Positions 11,251 to 22,779 of a DNA stretch of 64,000 nucleotides are shown piece after piece. The translations under genes were made by a program, and so were the position numbers. The notes below the pieces were generated by a model. That model had not been told where the DNA came from. It saw only the letters and a list, made by a program, of their open reading frames with translations, and did no database searches. Position 1 is the first letter of the stretch. The number at the start of each line of letters is the position of its first letter. This DNA comes from Symsagittifera roscoffensis (taxonomy: Eukaryota > Xenacoelomorpha > Acoela > Convolutidae), in the NCBI RefSeq assembly GCF_963678635.1, contig NC_087071.1, positions 6,711,624-6,775,623 of the forward strand, in the 5' to 3' direction.

Positions 11251-11689
11251 TTCGCTGAGAACTGTACTAAAATTTTGCGTACGGCACGACAACTTTGTAG
11301 ACTTCAAAGAAATTAACTGTTGTTAGCTCGCTATCATTCTTCGCTTCTTGCGGATCAATAACGCGTGTGTGCGCCTAATCTCCGTAAATCAAAAATATGA
11401 AGACGAATGTTTGAATTTAACGAAAGAATTTATCGGCAAAACTTATCGTCACTTTGTCGTGTATAACATCATAACTTCAATCATATTCATCAACAATTTA
11501 CAGCTTCAATAACAAACTGGCGCAAGCTAGCTACAAAAAGCTTTTGCGGTCGGTAATGTCCTTGAGACAAATTGCTCTTTTTAGCAGTCAGCCATAATCA
11601 AGGCTGAACCGAATTAGAACCGAAAAACATTTTAAAACGGTCAAATGGGGCTATAGCCCCTCGGATCTACATGTTTTAAGGTCTGCGTA

Positions 11690-11745
11690 TGGGGGGACTC
11701 GAACCCGGTTGACCGCCGTGAGAGACTTGTCCCTTGGCCGCACGA
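11690..11745 (-). pseudogene. tRNA-derived sequence
   Basis: The minus strand carries a strong B-box, AACCGGGTTCGAGTCCC, preceded by GCGGCCAAGGGACAAG, which resembles a degenerate A-box, and a CTCTCAC anticodon-loop-like stretch. Stem pairing is incomplete. It could be a tRNA pseudogene or the head of a SINE. Confidence 0.35.
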
Positions 11746-11829
11746 ACATCTGTCCTTATTTTATATGCATTTATACTCTTGTTTTATATGCATCTATACT
11801 CTACATTTGCGCTGCAGCATCCTTTCCCC

Positions 11830-13362
11830 CTGAAGAAGGAAGAACCGGAGCGAGCTTAACGGTCGGCTGAGTGATTTCACGGGTTGCGGTCTTAACAAGG
11901 GCGGATTGAGCGCAACCGTCTTGTCCGTAGTTTTAGTTGACGATTCGGGCAAGGGGGTAGTGGAATATCGGGCTCATTCACCCACACGAGATCGCCTGTC
12001 TTAAGAGTGAAGTCAGAATGAGTGTCTCACTTGAAACGCTTATTCAGCGAGGGAAAATTTTCTCGAAGCCAACGAGACGAAATCGCGTTAGCATATGTCT
12101 GCACTCGCACGTACCTTTTCTTGTGATCGAAGTGCTCCCCGGGTAAAAGCGAAGGAAAGCTTGTGGCATGTTGTCCAACCAAAAAGTGGTTTGGGGTTAA
12201 CGCTTATAACTCAAAAAACATTTAGTTGTGAATCAGTACTAACGAGAGTGATTGGCCTCGAATTCAAAGCCTGCTCAACTAAGCATAAAGTTGTTCCTAA
12301 CACCTCTTCGGTGACTCGCCTACTGCCTAGTATCTCGTACAGGACGCGCTTCACGCTTCGGACGAGGCGCTCCCAGGAGCCGCCATGATTAGGTGCGCCT
12401 GGCGGGTTAAATTTCCAAACAACACATTTCTGTTCAAAAAGTGTCGGAGCCATGCCAATCCAGCTCTTGATGCAGGCAAGTAGTTCCTTTTCCACACCAA
12501 CGAAGTTCGTGCCGTTATCCGACCAGATTGTGCTTGGTTTACCAGGACGCGCAAAGAACCTTTCAATGCCCATGACACAAGAACTGGTGTCCAGATATGG
12601 AACAATCTCAAGGTGTACAGCCCTGGTGGCGAGGCAAGTAAAAAGAAAGCCTCATCTTTTATCAGTGCTTCTGCGAACCGGAACATAAAGCGGTGATTAA
12701 AGGGTGGTTGCTTTTATCCGAGACGTTCGACAGGTAAACCGGACATAATAGGCTGGATGGGACTTGCTTTGCGTTTACGGCATGTTACACGCTGATTTTT
12801 GATAGACCGAAGTAGTCGACGTAACCCAAGTTTTGCATATTTCATTCAAAACGGAGCGCATGTAATCTAATCCTTGATGAAAATGCTTATGGTGGAGGCT
12901 GCGGGACAACAAACGAATTAGGGTATGTCGAGCGTCGATTAATATTGGGTGCTTAGTATCAAACTCGGTATTCAATAAGCGCACAATCCGTCCGGTGGAA
13001 CGAATGATACCAGCGTGACCGATAAATGGCGAGTATGTGGCAATTTTACTACTATTCTCAATAGGTTTGCCGGCGGTGAGTTTTTTAACTCAACGGGAAG
13101 GATTTCATCTGAGCAAGATGAATCAGTTTGCTTTCTGCAATATCAAGTTCAGTGGTGTCGGTGATTCGTAAGTTCTACCACGAAAATGCTTATGTGAAGG
13201 CAGCATCCTCATTATAAAAGCAACTACTCGTTTATATCTCGTAAGGGAACTGAACCTTTTCCAATTGAACCCGTGTTCGGGATGTTTGATGGATGTGACA
13301 TCGGTGACGAAGAAAGATGATGTCTTCAAGCAATTATCAACATCACAAGAAAGACCCTTCAA
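11830..13362 (-). pseudogene. BEL/Pao integrase and C-terminal region, broken
   Basis: Fragments at 13123-13362 and 12775-12984 carry the pre-integrase stretch and a His-rich zinc-binding segment (HHKHFHQGLDYMRS). The fragment at 12211-12573 holds the integrase core with WSDNGTNF, containing the second catalytic Asp, and GAPNHGGSWERLV, the motif typical of BEL integrases and containing the Glu region. Downstream to about 11830 the DUF5641-like tail (WLRENFPSLN, GDLVWV-like) is readable across frameshifts. Several frame breaks make an active integrase impossible in this copy. Confidence 0.8.
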
Positions 13363-13539
13363 ACAAATTTTATTGATTACACGTTTGTCGGGTATAAACA
13401 GACAATCAGGAGTCCTGTGAATGCTCGGACCAACAACCCAGCTGCTATCCTTGAGGGCTTCCTAAGAAATCCCCCGCGTACCGGTATTAGCTGGATTATT
13501 GCCGCTCAGCACATGGTGCCACTCATCAAAAGTGGTCGA

Positions 13540-14319
13540 TCAGATGATTTCGCCCACACGATTAGCGACAAACACAGGTAATTTTTCAGTGAAGCTTAGC
13601 CACTGCAAAACTGTTGTACTATCTGTCCACATGAAAACATGATTAATAGAGACAGTAAGGGCGGTCAGTATATCATCTTTCAGTCGTGTGGCGAGCAGAG
13701 CAGCTTGAAGCTCTAGTTTTGGTATAGATAGCGCTTTCATGGGCACAACGCGAGCTTTACCAAAGATGAAGGTTATTTGAGTTTTGTGCGAACTCGAGAG
13801 TCGCGCACGCAAAAACCCAACCGCACAGAAAACGTCCTGCGAGCTATCACTGAACATGTGGAGCTCAATTTGATCCACAAGCTCTGTAGAGTAACAACGG
13901 GCAATAGTGAGTTGCCCTAAGAGAGGGAGATCGGAGTGCCACTCGAGAAATTTATCTCTTAACTCTTCCGGCAAATCATCGTCCCAACTTTGGCCACTGA
14001 TTTTCCAAATATCTTTAAGCAAAAGACGGGCCCTAATTGTGTATGGAGCTACCATTCCAACAGGGTCAAACACAGAAGAGACGAAACTCAAGACGATTCG
14101 TTGAGTTATTACTTTATCGAGAGGACGATCCACGCCTATGCTAACAACCAATGTGTCTTTCACATGGTCCCACTTAAGACCTAAGACGTGTGATGATTGT
14201 TCGGCACCGTTACATATTTCCTTGATGGGTGAAGACGAGGTTTCGCAATCCTCGGGGTTTATTGCTGAAGTGATTTCATCAGCAAAACTGACAAATTTAG
14301 TCAAATTAAATCCTCCCAA
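13540..14319 (-). pseudogene. BEL/Pao RNase H and connection domain
   Basis: A 259-codon open frame holds SSVFDPVGMVAPYTIRARLL, the hallmark of the Pao connection region, then HMFSDSSQDVFCAVGF (RNase H first Asp), PKLELQAALLATRL (Glu helix) and WTDSTTVLQWL (the later catalytic Asp). It continues in the same order from the RT fragments upstream. The domain itself looks intact, but the flanking frames are shifted. Confidence 0.85.
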
Positions 14320-14325
14320 CTTTAG

Positions 14326-15283
14326 TTAGGAAACCAAATCGCGACTAATTTTAATTGCATGGGTAGCGTTCTCGAACGAATCCAAGTAATCGTCCATGTA
14401 AAATTTTTCATTTACGAATGAGGTGGCCTCAGTGTATGTGGACAAACTATCAGTTCCTGTTTTTCGCAACGCGAAATTGGTGCACGTAGGCGAATCCCGC
14501 GCGCCAAATATATGGCGAGTGTACCGATGAACTACCACATCGGAAGCGGTATCCTCCCGCCACAAAAAAACGGAGTGAAATTTGATCGCGGGCGAGGACT
14601 TCTACTTGGAGGAACATACCCTCTATATCCGCGGAGACGGCGTACTTGTGTTGACGGAATCGCAAAAGTACAAAAACTAAATTTTGGAGCAGGTCCGGAT
14701 CCAACAATAAGGACTTATTCGAGGATATGCCGTGAAACTTAGAAGCATCAATAAGGACTCGGCGCACCTTACCCGGCTTTTTCGGATTTACGACGGGATG
14801 CTGCGGAAGATAACACTCGCGATCGGAACGCTTACGTGGATCAAGCGGTTCGACGGTAACAACATAGCCTTTCCTAATGTCCTCTCTAATTGTTTCTGCG
14901 TATCTCTCGCGCAGCTCAGGGTCTTTGCTTAAATTTCTCTCCAATGTTTTAAATTGGGCGAGTGACGAGTAATAGTTGTTTGGTAGACTGACATTACTCT
15001 CAATCCAAAGCATAGGCACAATGTACCTTTCGCCATTGTGAAAGGTTTCAAAATTTAGGATGGATAAAGCATGTTTATCAGCGGCGGAACGGGCATCGAC
15101 TTGTGTGAAAGCACCATAAGATTCCAACTCGTAACAGGATTTTATCTGGCTGGTCAGAGAAGAATCTACAACAACACACTTACAACAGGAAGAAGTAGAG
15201 TTAACGGACGGCGGCAATGGATCACTTATGACCCAACCTAATTGTAGGCGAACGGAACACGGTGAGTTTTTATCATCTCCCAA
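14326..15283 (-). pseudogene. BEL/Pao reverse transcriptase, frameshifted
   Basis: The first frame (14450-15283) ends after the fingers/palm motif KYAVSADIEGMFLQVEV, containing the first catalytic Asp. The polymerase then continues in another frame (14326-14565) with TRHIFGARDSPTCTNFAL and FYMDDYLDS, the YMDD active site at about 14384-14395. A frameshift near 14520 separates the two. The motifs are otherwise well conserved, suggesting moderately recent decay. Confidence 0.85.
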
Positions 15284-15375
15284 GATGAACTCAAGGGGTC
15301 TAACGGCGTGGTAGTAGTCTTGTTCTATAATAACTTCAACGTCCTCATAAGTATATTTAGTGGGCTTAATAGGTG

Positions 15376-16290
15376 CTAATTGTGATGTTTATTCTGCAAA
15401 TCAGCAATATTGATTAATTCGGAACCAATCTGAATTTTGTCCTTAATATATGCACAGAGAGAAAATACGAAATCACTTTTTTTCGGCTCGGAGGAAACTG
15501 TAAACTTGACCCTCTGAGTCTCAACAACGGTGGTTGAATTGAAACCACTAATTGACAAGTTAACAGGCTCCCCTACTAAGCCGAGACGGTTAACGAGTGA
15601 CGAAGACACCCAGGAGTGAGTCCATGGACTATCACAAAGAACCAACGTCAGGAGACTGGTTACATCCGAAGATAAACCAAGTGTTGCAATTGGCAACAAC
15701 CTAGATGATTCAATGTCATGTACATCAGTAACAGCGGCATGGGTGGAAATGTTTGTATTTTCCTTAGATTTATTTGTTCCAGCCTTATTTGAGACATTTA
15801 ATTTTTCCTTCCGAGGAAAAACTTTCACGGCTCCATGGAGCAAGACATTATGTGTGCTATCACACTCTGGCTTCGGGCACTTTTTAGCTCTAGAACATTG
15901 CCGGAAACTATGATTGCCATTGAGGCAACCGAAGCAAAGTTTCTGTTCAGCTACGTATTTTGCTCGCCGAGTAGCAATCTTTTCCTTAAAAACAGCACAA
16001 TTCCACAAAGCATGACTACCCTTACACAAAACGCACGGCGGAAATTTAGACTATCCTGAGCCTTACTAGTTACCTGGCTATTGGCTGCAAAAACTTTGGT
16101 TGTTTTTGGTTTTACTGGTTCCTCGTTTTTTGCCTTAGAGTTGAGTACACGTAATCTTTCATGTCCCTCGGCTTTTTCTTTCAACCAGTTGTTAAATTCT
16201 AAGAGTGTTGGTCGCTGCCGACAACAACCAGAACCTCGCAGGGCCTATGGTCAAACTGGATCGAAACATAAAGTGGGAACTGGGGCGAAT
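15376..16290 (-). pseudogene. BEL/Pao gag C-terminus and protease remnant
   Basis: The minus-strand frame at 15376-16029 includes Cys/His knuckles (CKGSHALWNC, CFGCLNGNHSFRQC and CPKPECDSTHNVLLH) typical of BEL gag-pol junctions. The retropepsin follows with LVLCDSPWTHSWVSSSL; the family normally has Asp-Ser/Thr-Gly at this position, and here the Gly is replaced by Pro-Trp, so the protease would be inactive. A frameshift near 16030 separates the part with LLEFNNWLKEKAEGHERL. Confidence 0.75.
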
Positions 16291-16527
16291 TAGATAACAG
16301 GTCCGACCAAAAGACAATTTTTTTTCCCAGCAGTTTTTTGATCAATCTCGTATCGGTCGAAAACGCATTGGTTGAGCTCGTTCCAAAAAAACCATTCTCA
16401 GTTAAACACCGGATAATTGATTTTTTTTTGCGGTAGAAGTTTCTGTCATTCTAAAGTAATTTCCCAGTTGAAAAAGTTTATGGTCGTATTATTTTTCCTG
16501 CAAAAATGCATCATTTTTTCGAGTCGC
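16291..16527. other. Non-coding DNA beyond the BEL fragment
   Basis: No LTR terminus, primer-binding site or gene recognised here. Confidence 0.4.
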
Positions 16528-16745
16528 GCAAAACCGCAACATTTTTTAGTACGCACAAAGTTTCGCAAAACAACCTTGGTCGCGCAAAGTTTCAGCCTGT
16601 TTTTTTAGTCTAACAAAGTCGCAGCTTAAACTTTTGAGATTGCGCAGAGTTGCATTATACATATTTTAAGTTTCAATGGACGCACCTAGTTTTTTTTGGG
16701 TCGATCAAAGTCGAAACCTATCTTCTTCGGGTCGCAACAAATTTT
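16528..16745 (+). repeat. Degenerate roughly 30-bp tandem repeat
   Basis: Repeated words of the form GTCGCGCAAAGTTTCAGCCT followed by a T-run occur about seven times with heavy divergence (for example near 16528, 16585, 16612, 16640 and 16712). It is a decayed minisatellite. Confidence 0.4.
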
Positions 16746-16870
16746 TTTTCAAAAACTTCCATGTTTCGAGCAAAGTTTTAACAATTATAATTTGAATCAA
16801 TCTTTCATTTTAGTTTAAAAAATGCCCAATACCTTCACATTGTTTTATTTGTAAAACTTTTTTTTTGCAG

Positions 16871-16918
16871 AAACATGCGGGAAAAAAAGCTGAAGGTGGG
16901 TGGCTTGGCTATGCCCAG
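16871..16918 (+). CDS. Possible short internal exon
   Basis: A strong pyrimidine tract ending TTTTTTTTTGCAG is followed by an open stretch starting KHAGKKAEGGWLGYAQ, then CAG/GTTAGC, a plausible but weak donor. The frame actually stays open to 17083. The composition looks protein-like, but no family is recognised and no partner exons were found. Confidence 0.22.
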
Positions 16919-19219
16919 GTTAGCCGAGTTATCAAAGGCACAAACATAGTCTTGAATGATCCGAGTTGGCTAGATGTCTACAAGTTGCTACCAATGCCCG
17001 AAGGTTATCGTTTAGTCTCTAATATAACTGAAAATTTGCTCAGTTTTTCTCCAAACTTTTTTTTTCAACTATATCGGCCTTAAAAATACATATTTAAGAA
17101 AACTTTTTCCATGAATTGGAACACCTAGCTTTAAATTGCGTACAAAAATATTATTCAGTGTTATTCTGAACCTCCGAAAATCTCCTAAAGAGTTTTTGAA
17201 GGAAGTTTTTTTGGTCTTGTGAAAATTAATATCTTTGAGCCTTGTGAACAAAAGCTTCGATTCTTGAATAAGATTTTCCGGTTGTTGAGAAACCAGTAAA
17301 AACAAAACTTTTTCGAATAAAGGCTTTTGTCCACGAGGTTCAAATAATAATAATTCTTGTAGTAAGATTTCTTATGTGTGATTTTCTTTGAGTCTCCACG
17401 CGTCCACTTTTTTTCTGACCGACCCTTGAATTCATTTTAAAATTAGATTTTTCCCAACGCCAGCTTGTAGGAGACCACGAACTGAAAAATTGGTGACTAA
17501 CTTCCAGAACAGGAATTTTTTTCGTTCATCTCTTTTTGGAAAATAGGGTCTTCTTTTTGGGTGTTTTGTTAAAGCTTCTAATATTATCTGGTCGACCCAA
17601 AAAAAACAATTAAAAAACTATCAATACGAGGCCAAACTGTTCACTGGGTAGGCGCAAAATTTTTTGTCCGTATAATTCTAGATTTCAGAGACAAATATTT
17701 AAACATGTCAAAATTTTGTCAGAACGATCAAAGAAAATCTGCGTACATTTCCAAAAATGCACAGATTTGCCTCTTAGTTATTTCTTTTTTTTTCAAAAAA
17801 ATCCTAGATTCGATTCTAATGGTTTGCTTAAAGGTTTTTGACGAAAGATCATTGCTAAAAGATCAATATTCAGTTTTATCAAAATGATCATTATAAATTA
17901 ATCATTAAACTTGTCAGATTATATTGAATTAAAGGCATGTGGAGCGAGGGGGAGCCTAACTATGCTAGTGAAACGTGTGTGGATATCAGAAGATACTCAG
18001 CAGGGAGCGACAAAAAAAGTAAAAAAAAAAATTCGCTTTTAATAAATTTAAGAAAAAGTAACAAAAAACATATGATTTTGCGTTTTTTGCCCTGAAAAAA
18101 GCAAAAATGACAAGAAAAACCTTAAACTGTTGTTTGCAATGCAAAGTTTGTCAAACTGTTTATGCGCGGATAAATTCCAGACAAAAGTGAGAAAATTGGA
18201 AGCAGAAACTGTGTGACTGTCAGAACATACATATGAAAAAGGCGAAGGCGTTTATAAGACGAGGCTTGAAAGTTTGTGCACTGAAAAGATTTTTTTCCCT
18301 CCAAAACTACTAAGAAAAGTGCTTTGAACGACCAGAATTTTACTTTTTTCCTTCCCTGTTTATCAGTTGGCATGAACAACTTATCATGCAAGCAAACTGA
18401 AAGAATTTTGTGCCAGTTCAATTTGAAGTAGACAAGGCATCTGACGTTTCAAACTTGTACATGCGATTCGACTCTAGTTAAATGACTTTGGAATCAAACA
18501 AACATTCGAAAAAATTAAATGGCATAATGTTTGAAAATTTCATTGGCTCGAGTGATTTGGCCAATAAGAACGAATATTTTTCATTGAAATAGATTCAATA
18601 AAACTGATACATTTAAATTAGACCTAAAACAGTTCCGGTTTGTTGAATTTAAACTAAAAAAAAACAGAAGAAAGCAATTCGAATGAAGCATATAGAAAAA
18701 ATCTCATTTTCTCAAAAAAAGATTGTCCTACTGACAGTAATTTACGTTGAAATTGTGTTTGAACTATTTTACTAAAACATAATAGTTATGCCGTTTAACT
18801 CATATGACGTTTTTTTAAACTATCAATAGTTTGCTCAATCAATTTGTATTACAATTGCAATAACTAACGAAACTAAGCATAGAAAAATTTCAGTATTTCT
18901 AATCTGTTTTGATTATCATAGCAGCCTCCATCAAAGTTCGTTAACTTACTCAAAAAAGTGTGTGTTAACTCAAATTATACTTTTTTCACACAATCCGAGT
19001 GTTCTACATAATCCATCCATGACTCACGGGATTTATTCCCTCGGTATTCCCTTTCCAAACTAATTTGGCTGAGATAACTTCATTAAATAAAAGAAAACTG
19101 TTAAAAAACTTTAATTTGACTCGACTACGATTTAAAATTTGGAGCAAACTGCAGTAAGTAGAGGCATGAAAATGTAAAAGGATCTGGTGACCAAGTGCCA
19201 GGAATAACTTTGCTCTAAG
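16919..19219. other. AT-rich non-coding DNA
   Basis: More than 2 kb of low-complexity sequence. Short open frames (for example 17705-17887 and 18122-18421) are translations of A/T-rich runs. Nothing functional is visible. Confidence 0.45.
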
Positions 19220-19592
19220 CAGGGGCGGATGTAGGATTTTTTCGGGGGGGGGGGGGGGGGGCGGGGATCGGATTTTCAAAAAACTTTGAAAAATTTTGAG
19301 TCGGTCAAATTGATTTTTCGAGCTCTTCTAAAGCACTAAACTAAAAAGTCCCTGTTTTGGCCAAATTTTCTGCGCCGCAGGCAAATTTTTGAAAAAACAG
19401 GACAAAAAGCCGTTTTTAGGCACTAGGCACTTTTTGAAAAATGTTGACAAAAAAATCGCTGTTTTTTTGGCGCGCGCTCCCCCTCAAAGTTAGTATATAT
19501 TGGCACCAAAGGCGCCTTTAAAAAAATTTTAGGGTCGGTCGGCAAAAAATGGATTTCTTAAAAAGTACCAAAGGTACCTAAATCCGCCCCTG
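19220..19592. mobile_element. hAT-like MITE, 373 bp
   Basis: Terminal inverted repeats are CAGGGGCGGATGTAGG and CCTAAATCCGCCCCTG, the CAGGGGCGGAT type common in hAT MITEs. A poly-G tract lies just inside the left end. The interior has short duplicated Phe/Gly-rich runs but no coding capacity. The flanking 8-mers are not identical, so the target duplication has decayed or I have an end off by a few bases. Confidence 0.6.
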
Positions 19593-20098
19593 ATCTTCTA
19601 TATCCGCCTCTATTTTCGTCATCTCAGCTTCAAGATGTTCTAACGTTAGAGTTTAATCTTTTGCAGCAGCTTGCTCTGCAAGTGTATTTTGAAGGTCTTC
19701 TTCTTTCTGCGCGAGTGTTCAATTTCCGTAGTCGGCAAAAACTTTTTGTTTTTCAATGTTTTTTTGTCGCCTTGCTTTTGTTGCTTAATACTTATAACAG
19801 TTCGTTTTTGTTGTATCTTATTGTATTCACCAAGTAACAGCACCCAAGTTAACTTTTTGAAAGAGATTGGAAAAATTACAGATACATAACTTACTTTTTT
19901 TGAATTCCGCGTTCTTTTTTGCCAGCTCTGTTTCTTTTTCAGCCCTTTCTTTTTTGCTGAAATGAAAACTTAATTATTTCATGCTTTTGTCTTAATAATT
20001 CTGCATCACAATGGCAAACGGTAGTCAGCCAGAATCAGAATCTTTAACAAGTTTTGAAACAATTCTGATTTTTTTTTCAGTTTGATATAAATAGATAA
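19593..20098. other. AT-rich non-coding DNA
   Basis: Lys/Phe-rich short frames on both strands reflect A/T runs. No recognised element. Confidence 0.4.
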
Positions 20099-21112
20099 CC
20101 CGCACTGAAGTTTCATGGATAATAATCGATTTTATTGGATTTTCATTGTCAGTCTCTATAAAATAACAAAATAATCGATTATAATCGATTAAAAAAGGAT
20201 TGTAATGATATTTTTTTTAAGCAATAAAATCGCAATATAATCGATTATAACCGATTATAATCGATTATTTTCAAAAAATTTTATCAAAAGAAAAATAATC
20301 CATTTTAATCGATTATAATGGAATATAATATATTTATTCAAATCTTTTTATGTGTTGTTTTAATTTTCTCATAATTTTGTTAAACTTAGGTTAGTTTTTT
20401 GTTTTCTCGCTTAATATTACTTTTTCCTATTTTCAATCCAGTTATGAAAATTACAAAAAGTTACTTATAGATTCCACAACAAATCCCCCCACGCTTTTTC
20501 GTACTACAGTTAGATGTCCCCTAACTAGAGAAAGAGGGGGTACGTCGTGGTTTGGGGGTACGTTCGGGGGGCACGTTGGGGGATGGGGGTACGTGAGGGG
20601 TACGTTGTGGGTTGGGGGGTACTGTGGGGGATGTTCTTTAACTAGAGAGAGAGGGGGGTACGTCGTGGTTGGGGGGGGGGGGGGGGGGTATGGGTACGTT
20701 GTGGTTAGGGGGGTACGTGGGGGATGGGGGTACGTGAGAGGGGTACATGGGGGGAGGGGGTACGTGAGGTGGTAATAGGCAGTTTTCGGAAAATTACTAC
20801 ATATTGGCCGCCCCTGGATACTCGTTCGAGTTTCGCAGAAGATTGCAGAAACTAGGAACGTTATTCACAAAATTAAATCACCTTTCATGGATTTTATGTA
20901 CAAACAATAATCCATATAGTGAAAACAAAAAGGGATTATAATCGATTATATTGGATTATAATGGATTTAAATTTTTCCAAAAAAAAATCGATTATAATCG
21001 ATTAAAAATCGATTACGTGGTCTTAATTTGGCATGATAATGGATTTATAGACAAAATTTTAGTCAACGAAAATCCTTTTAATCAATGATTACCCATGAAA
21101 CTTCGATGCGGG
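20099..21112. mobile_element. 1.0-kb inverted-repeat element with satellite interior
   Basis: A 20-bp terminal inverted repeat (left CCCGCACTGAAGTTTCATGG, right complement differing at two positions, 21093-21112) bounds the segment. Just inside both ends are clusters of ATCGATTATA-like decamers (about 20108-20330 and 20935-21025). The centre (20520-20780) is a G-rich minisatellite of GGGGGTACGT and GGTACGTTGTGG units. No target duplication is evident. It has no coding capacity; the open frame at 20593-20775 only translates the G-rich satellite. Confidence 0.6.
20520..20780 (+). repeat. G-rich GGGGTACGTNG minisatellite
   Basis: About ten irregular units of GGGGGTACGT separated by short G/T/A spacers, including an 18-base G run near 20670. 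G tracts occur close enough to allow G-quadruplexes on the plus strand. Confidence 0.6.
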
Positions 21113-21319
21113 AAAGTTTTTTGTTAATGCCCTCTCTTGTTATTTTTTCTTCGCAACTGTTTGTTGGTTTTATTATTTTAGGGTAAAACCCAAAAACTGA
21201 AAAACGGGGATGAACTTGTGAAATGATGGATGTAAAATGATCAGATGACTAATACGATAAAAAGTAACTATCAGAAATAAGAATAAAGTACGTTATAACT
21301 TACCTGACTTCTTACTGTT

Positions 21320-21985
21320 TTATGAGCTTAGATCTTCTGTCTCCGCTTTTTTGGCTCTATCAGCGGGCAGCTCCGGTGCTTTCTGAAGAAGCATCCAGAG
21401 ATTTTTCATTGAAGATTGTAAGAGCTGTTCCGAAGTTGAGTCTTCCTTGTCTCTACGTGCGTCAATGAAGAGGTACTTCAAAGAGCGAGACTTTGGTAAC
21501 TTTTTGAGAACAAGACGCAGGTACTCGTCCGCTAGTTTCTCGTCGGTTTTTCCCGCGTTTTTCTCCCGGTCCTCCCTGTCAGAAGATTTCCTGGACAGCC
21601 TGGTAAACGCAATCACCGTTTGGTTCCAGAGCGCTTCGCCGAACATTTCTTGGAATATTCCAATCATGCTGACTAGCGATCTGTCCAAACCGGGGCTCTG
21701 ACCTTTAACTGCAATCGTGAACAGATTCACGTGGTCACACGTCGACTTGACTTTGACCTTTTAGCCTAGAATAACCTCGGCGTCCGTGTCTCGGGCGGGC
21801 AGGATCATCAATACCAATGGTATCAATGATTAGCCAACACATTAGCCAAGTGAGTCTGCGATAAGCCGCTTTCGGCAGATGCAGATACGGCAAACATCGG
21901 ATACTTCCAGTCTAGACCGGCTAGTACATTACACAGGCTACTTTTTACCGACAATGACGAGTTCCGGGGCACATTGTCAAATAGA
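21320..21985 (-). pseudogene. AIG1/GIMAP-like GTPase remnant
   Basis: A 136-codon frame (21320-21730) carries NLFTIAVKGQSPGLDRSLVS, IFQEMFGEALWNQTVIAFTR and RSLKYLFIDARRD, which follow the arrangement of AIG1-type septin-like GTPases (switch II helix, conserved box and the later beta strands). Upstream on the same strand, in other frames, are an IDTIGIDDPAR-like G3 region near 21800 and a degraded P-loop segment reading SSLCNVLAGLDW near 21930. Frameshifts and a stop lie between these pieces, and the P-loop glycines are lost. It is a decayed gene or assembly-damaged exon. No introns are needed to explain it. Confidence 0.5.
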
Positions 21986-22290
21986 CTCTTTACAAAACAT
22001 GTTGCCCGCTTGTGTTCAGCTATAATTCAGTTGCGTTTCTCGAAACAGCTCCTGTGCTCGATAAAGGTCCGGCTACAAAGAACAACAAACTGGATGTAAC
22101 TGCAAAAAAAACAAAAAAAACTTATTTTGCAAAAAATTTTCTGTGCTGCTTGACATTTTTAGTAAATTCCGTGCCCACCGGCGAGCGTTTTTTCCTCACA
22201 CATAATACTTATTAGCGCCTTTCGAAATTTTATGCGTTTGTTTGGCTGGAAAAGTAGGCCTGAAAAAATAGCTTCAAGGTTTTTGGATGT
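21986..22290. other. Non-coding DNA
   Basis: Nothing recognised. Confidence 0.4.
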
Positions 22291-22358
22291 CCAGGGGATC
22301 GAACCTCTGATAGAGAACCTCTAGAGTAAAAGGTCTTTAAAACCACTGTTTCACTTGA
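22291..22358 (-). pseudogene. tRNA-derived sequence, related to 6919-6983
   Basis: The minus strand has an A-box-like AAACAGTGGTTTTAAAG and a B-box-like TCAGAGGTTCGATCCCC. The spacer (TTTTACTCTAGAGG) resembles that of the 6.9 kb copy, suggesting one tRNA-derived family. Stems do not fold into a full cloverleaf. Confidence 0.4.
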
Positions 22359-22401
22359 CGTTTTATAGGCGAAGCGCAACTTTTTGCAATAAAAAAATGT
22401 T

Positions 22402-22623
22402 CTAACTAAAGATCTCGACGTCGATGGTTGATTCAATCTGTTCTTCAGAAGCTTCTTGTACTATTCTGAAAGGAACTTTTTCGTTCCATCTAGGTTCGGA
22501 GTTTCCAGGTCCTCCACAAAAATAGTCGCCTTGATAGTCGTCATGCATGACAAGACAGTACATCGTCGCCGTTGCGGTGAGATGACTCAGCTTGCGCATT
22601 GGTCGGGGGAGGTTGGCCCGCAC
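22402..22623 (-). CDS. Possible exon, C2-domain-like
   Basis: An open stretch reads MYCLVMHDDYQGDYF, then EPRWNEKVPFRIVQEASEE and a beta-strand-like TIDVEIFS. The Pro-x-Trp-Asn-Glu motif followed by a Phe-rich strand and a V-x-I strand is the pattern of the middle of a C2 domain. The frame ends at A/GTTAGA, a plausible donor. Flanking exons were not found. It could also be a chance open frame; the call rests on about 60 residues. Confidence 0.33.
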   Translation of the reverse strand: MRANLPRPMRKLSHLTATATMYCLVMHDDYQGDYFCGGPGNSEPRWNEKVPFRIVQEASEEQIESTIDVEIFS

Positions 22624-22779
22624 ACCATGTGTCTTGCACTCCGGAAGACGACCAGGACGTCAGAATTTTCCCTTGCACACTGCACCATGCCAACGGTAGC
22701 TCCTCCTCCCAATTTTGCGTGTTTGCTGAATCTGGTTGGCGTCGTTTGAATACTAATACTACATCCCACTACTACCACA

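Larger units (their letters stand above)
11830..16290 (-). mobile_element. Decayed BEL/Pao LTR retrotransposon
   Basis: Minus-strand fragments occur in the canonical BEL/Pao order from high to low coordinate: gag C-terminus with zinc knuckles, protease, reverse transcriptase, RNase H/Pao region, integrase and the C-terminal integrase-adjacent region. Frameshifts and stops separate the pieces, so this copy is dead. The gag N-terminus is missing upstream of about 16290. I could not find a matching pair of LTRs, so the ends given mark only the recognisable coding remains. BEL/Pao elements are known from animals, which supports a metazoan host. Confidence 0.85.

Noticed and set aside
11690-11745. 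A functional tRNA gene on the minus strand
   Set aside because: Good B-box, but acceptor and T stems are not completed.
12095-12688. Plus-strand frames opposite the BEL integrase
   Set aside because: The minus strand carries the recognisable integrase; the plus-strand frames are its shadow.
20593-20775. A Gly/Val-rich 60-codon frame
   Set aside because: It is only the translation of the G-rich minisatellite.
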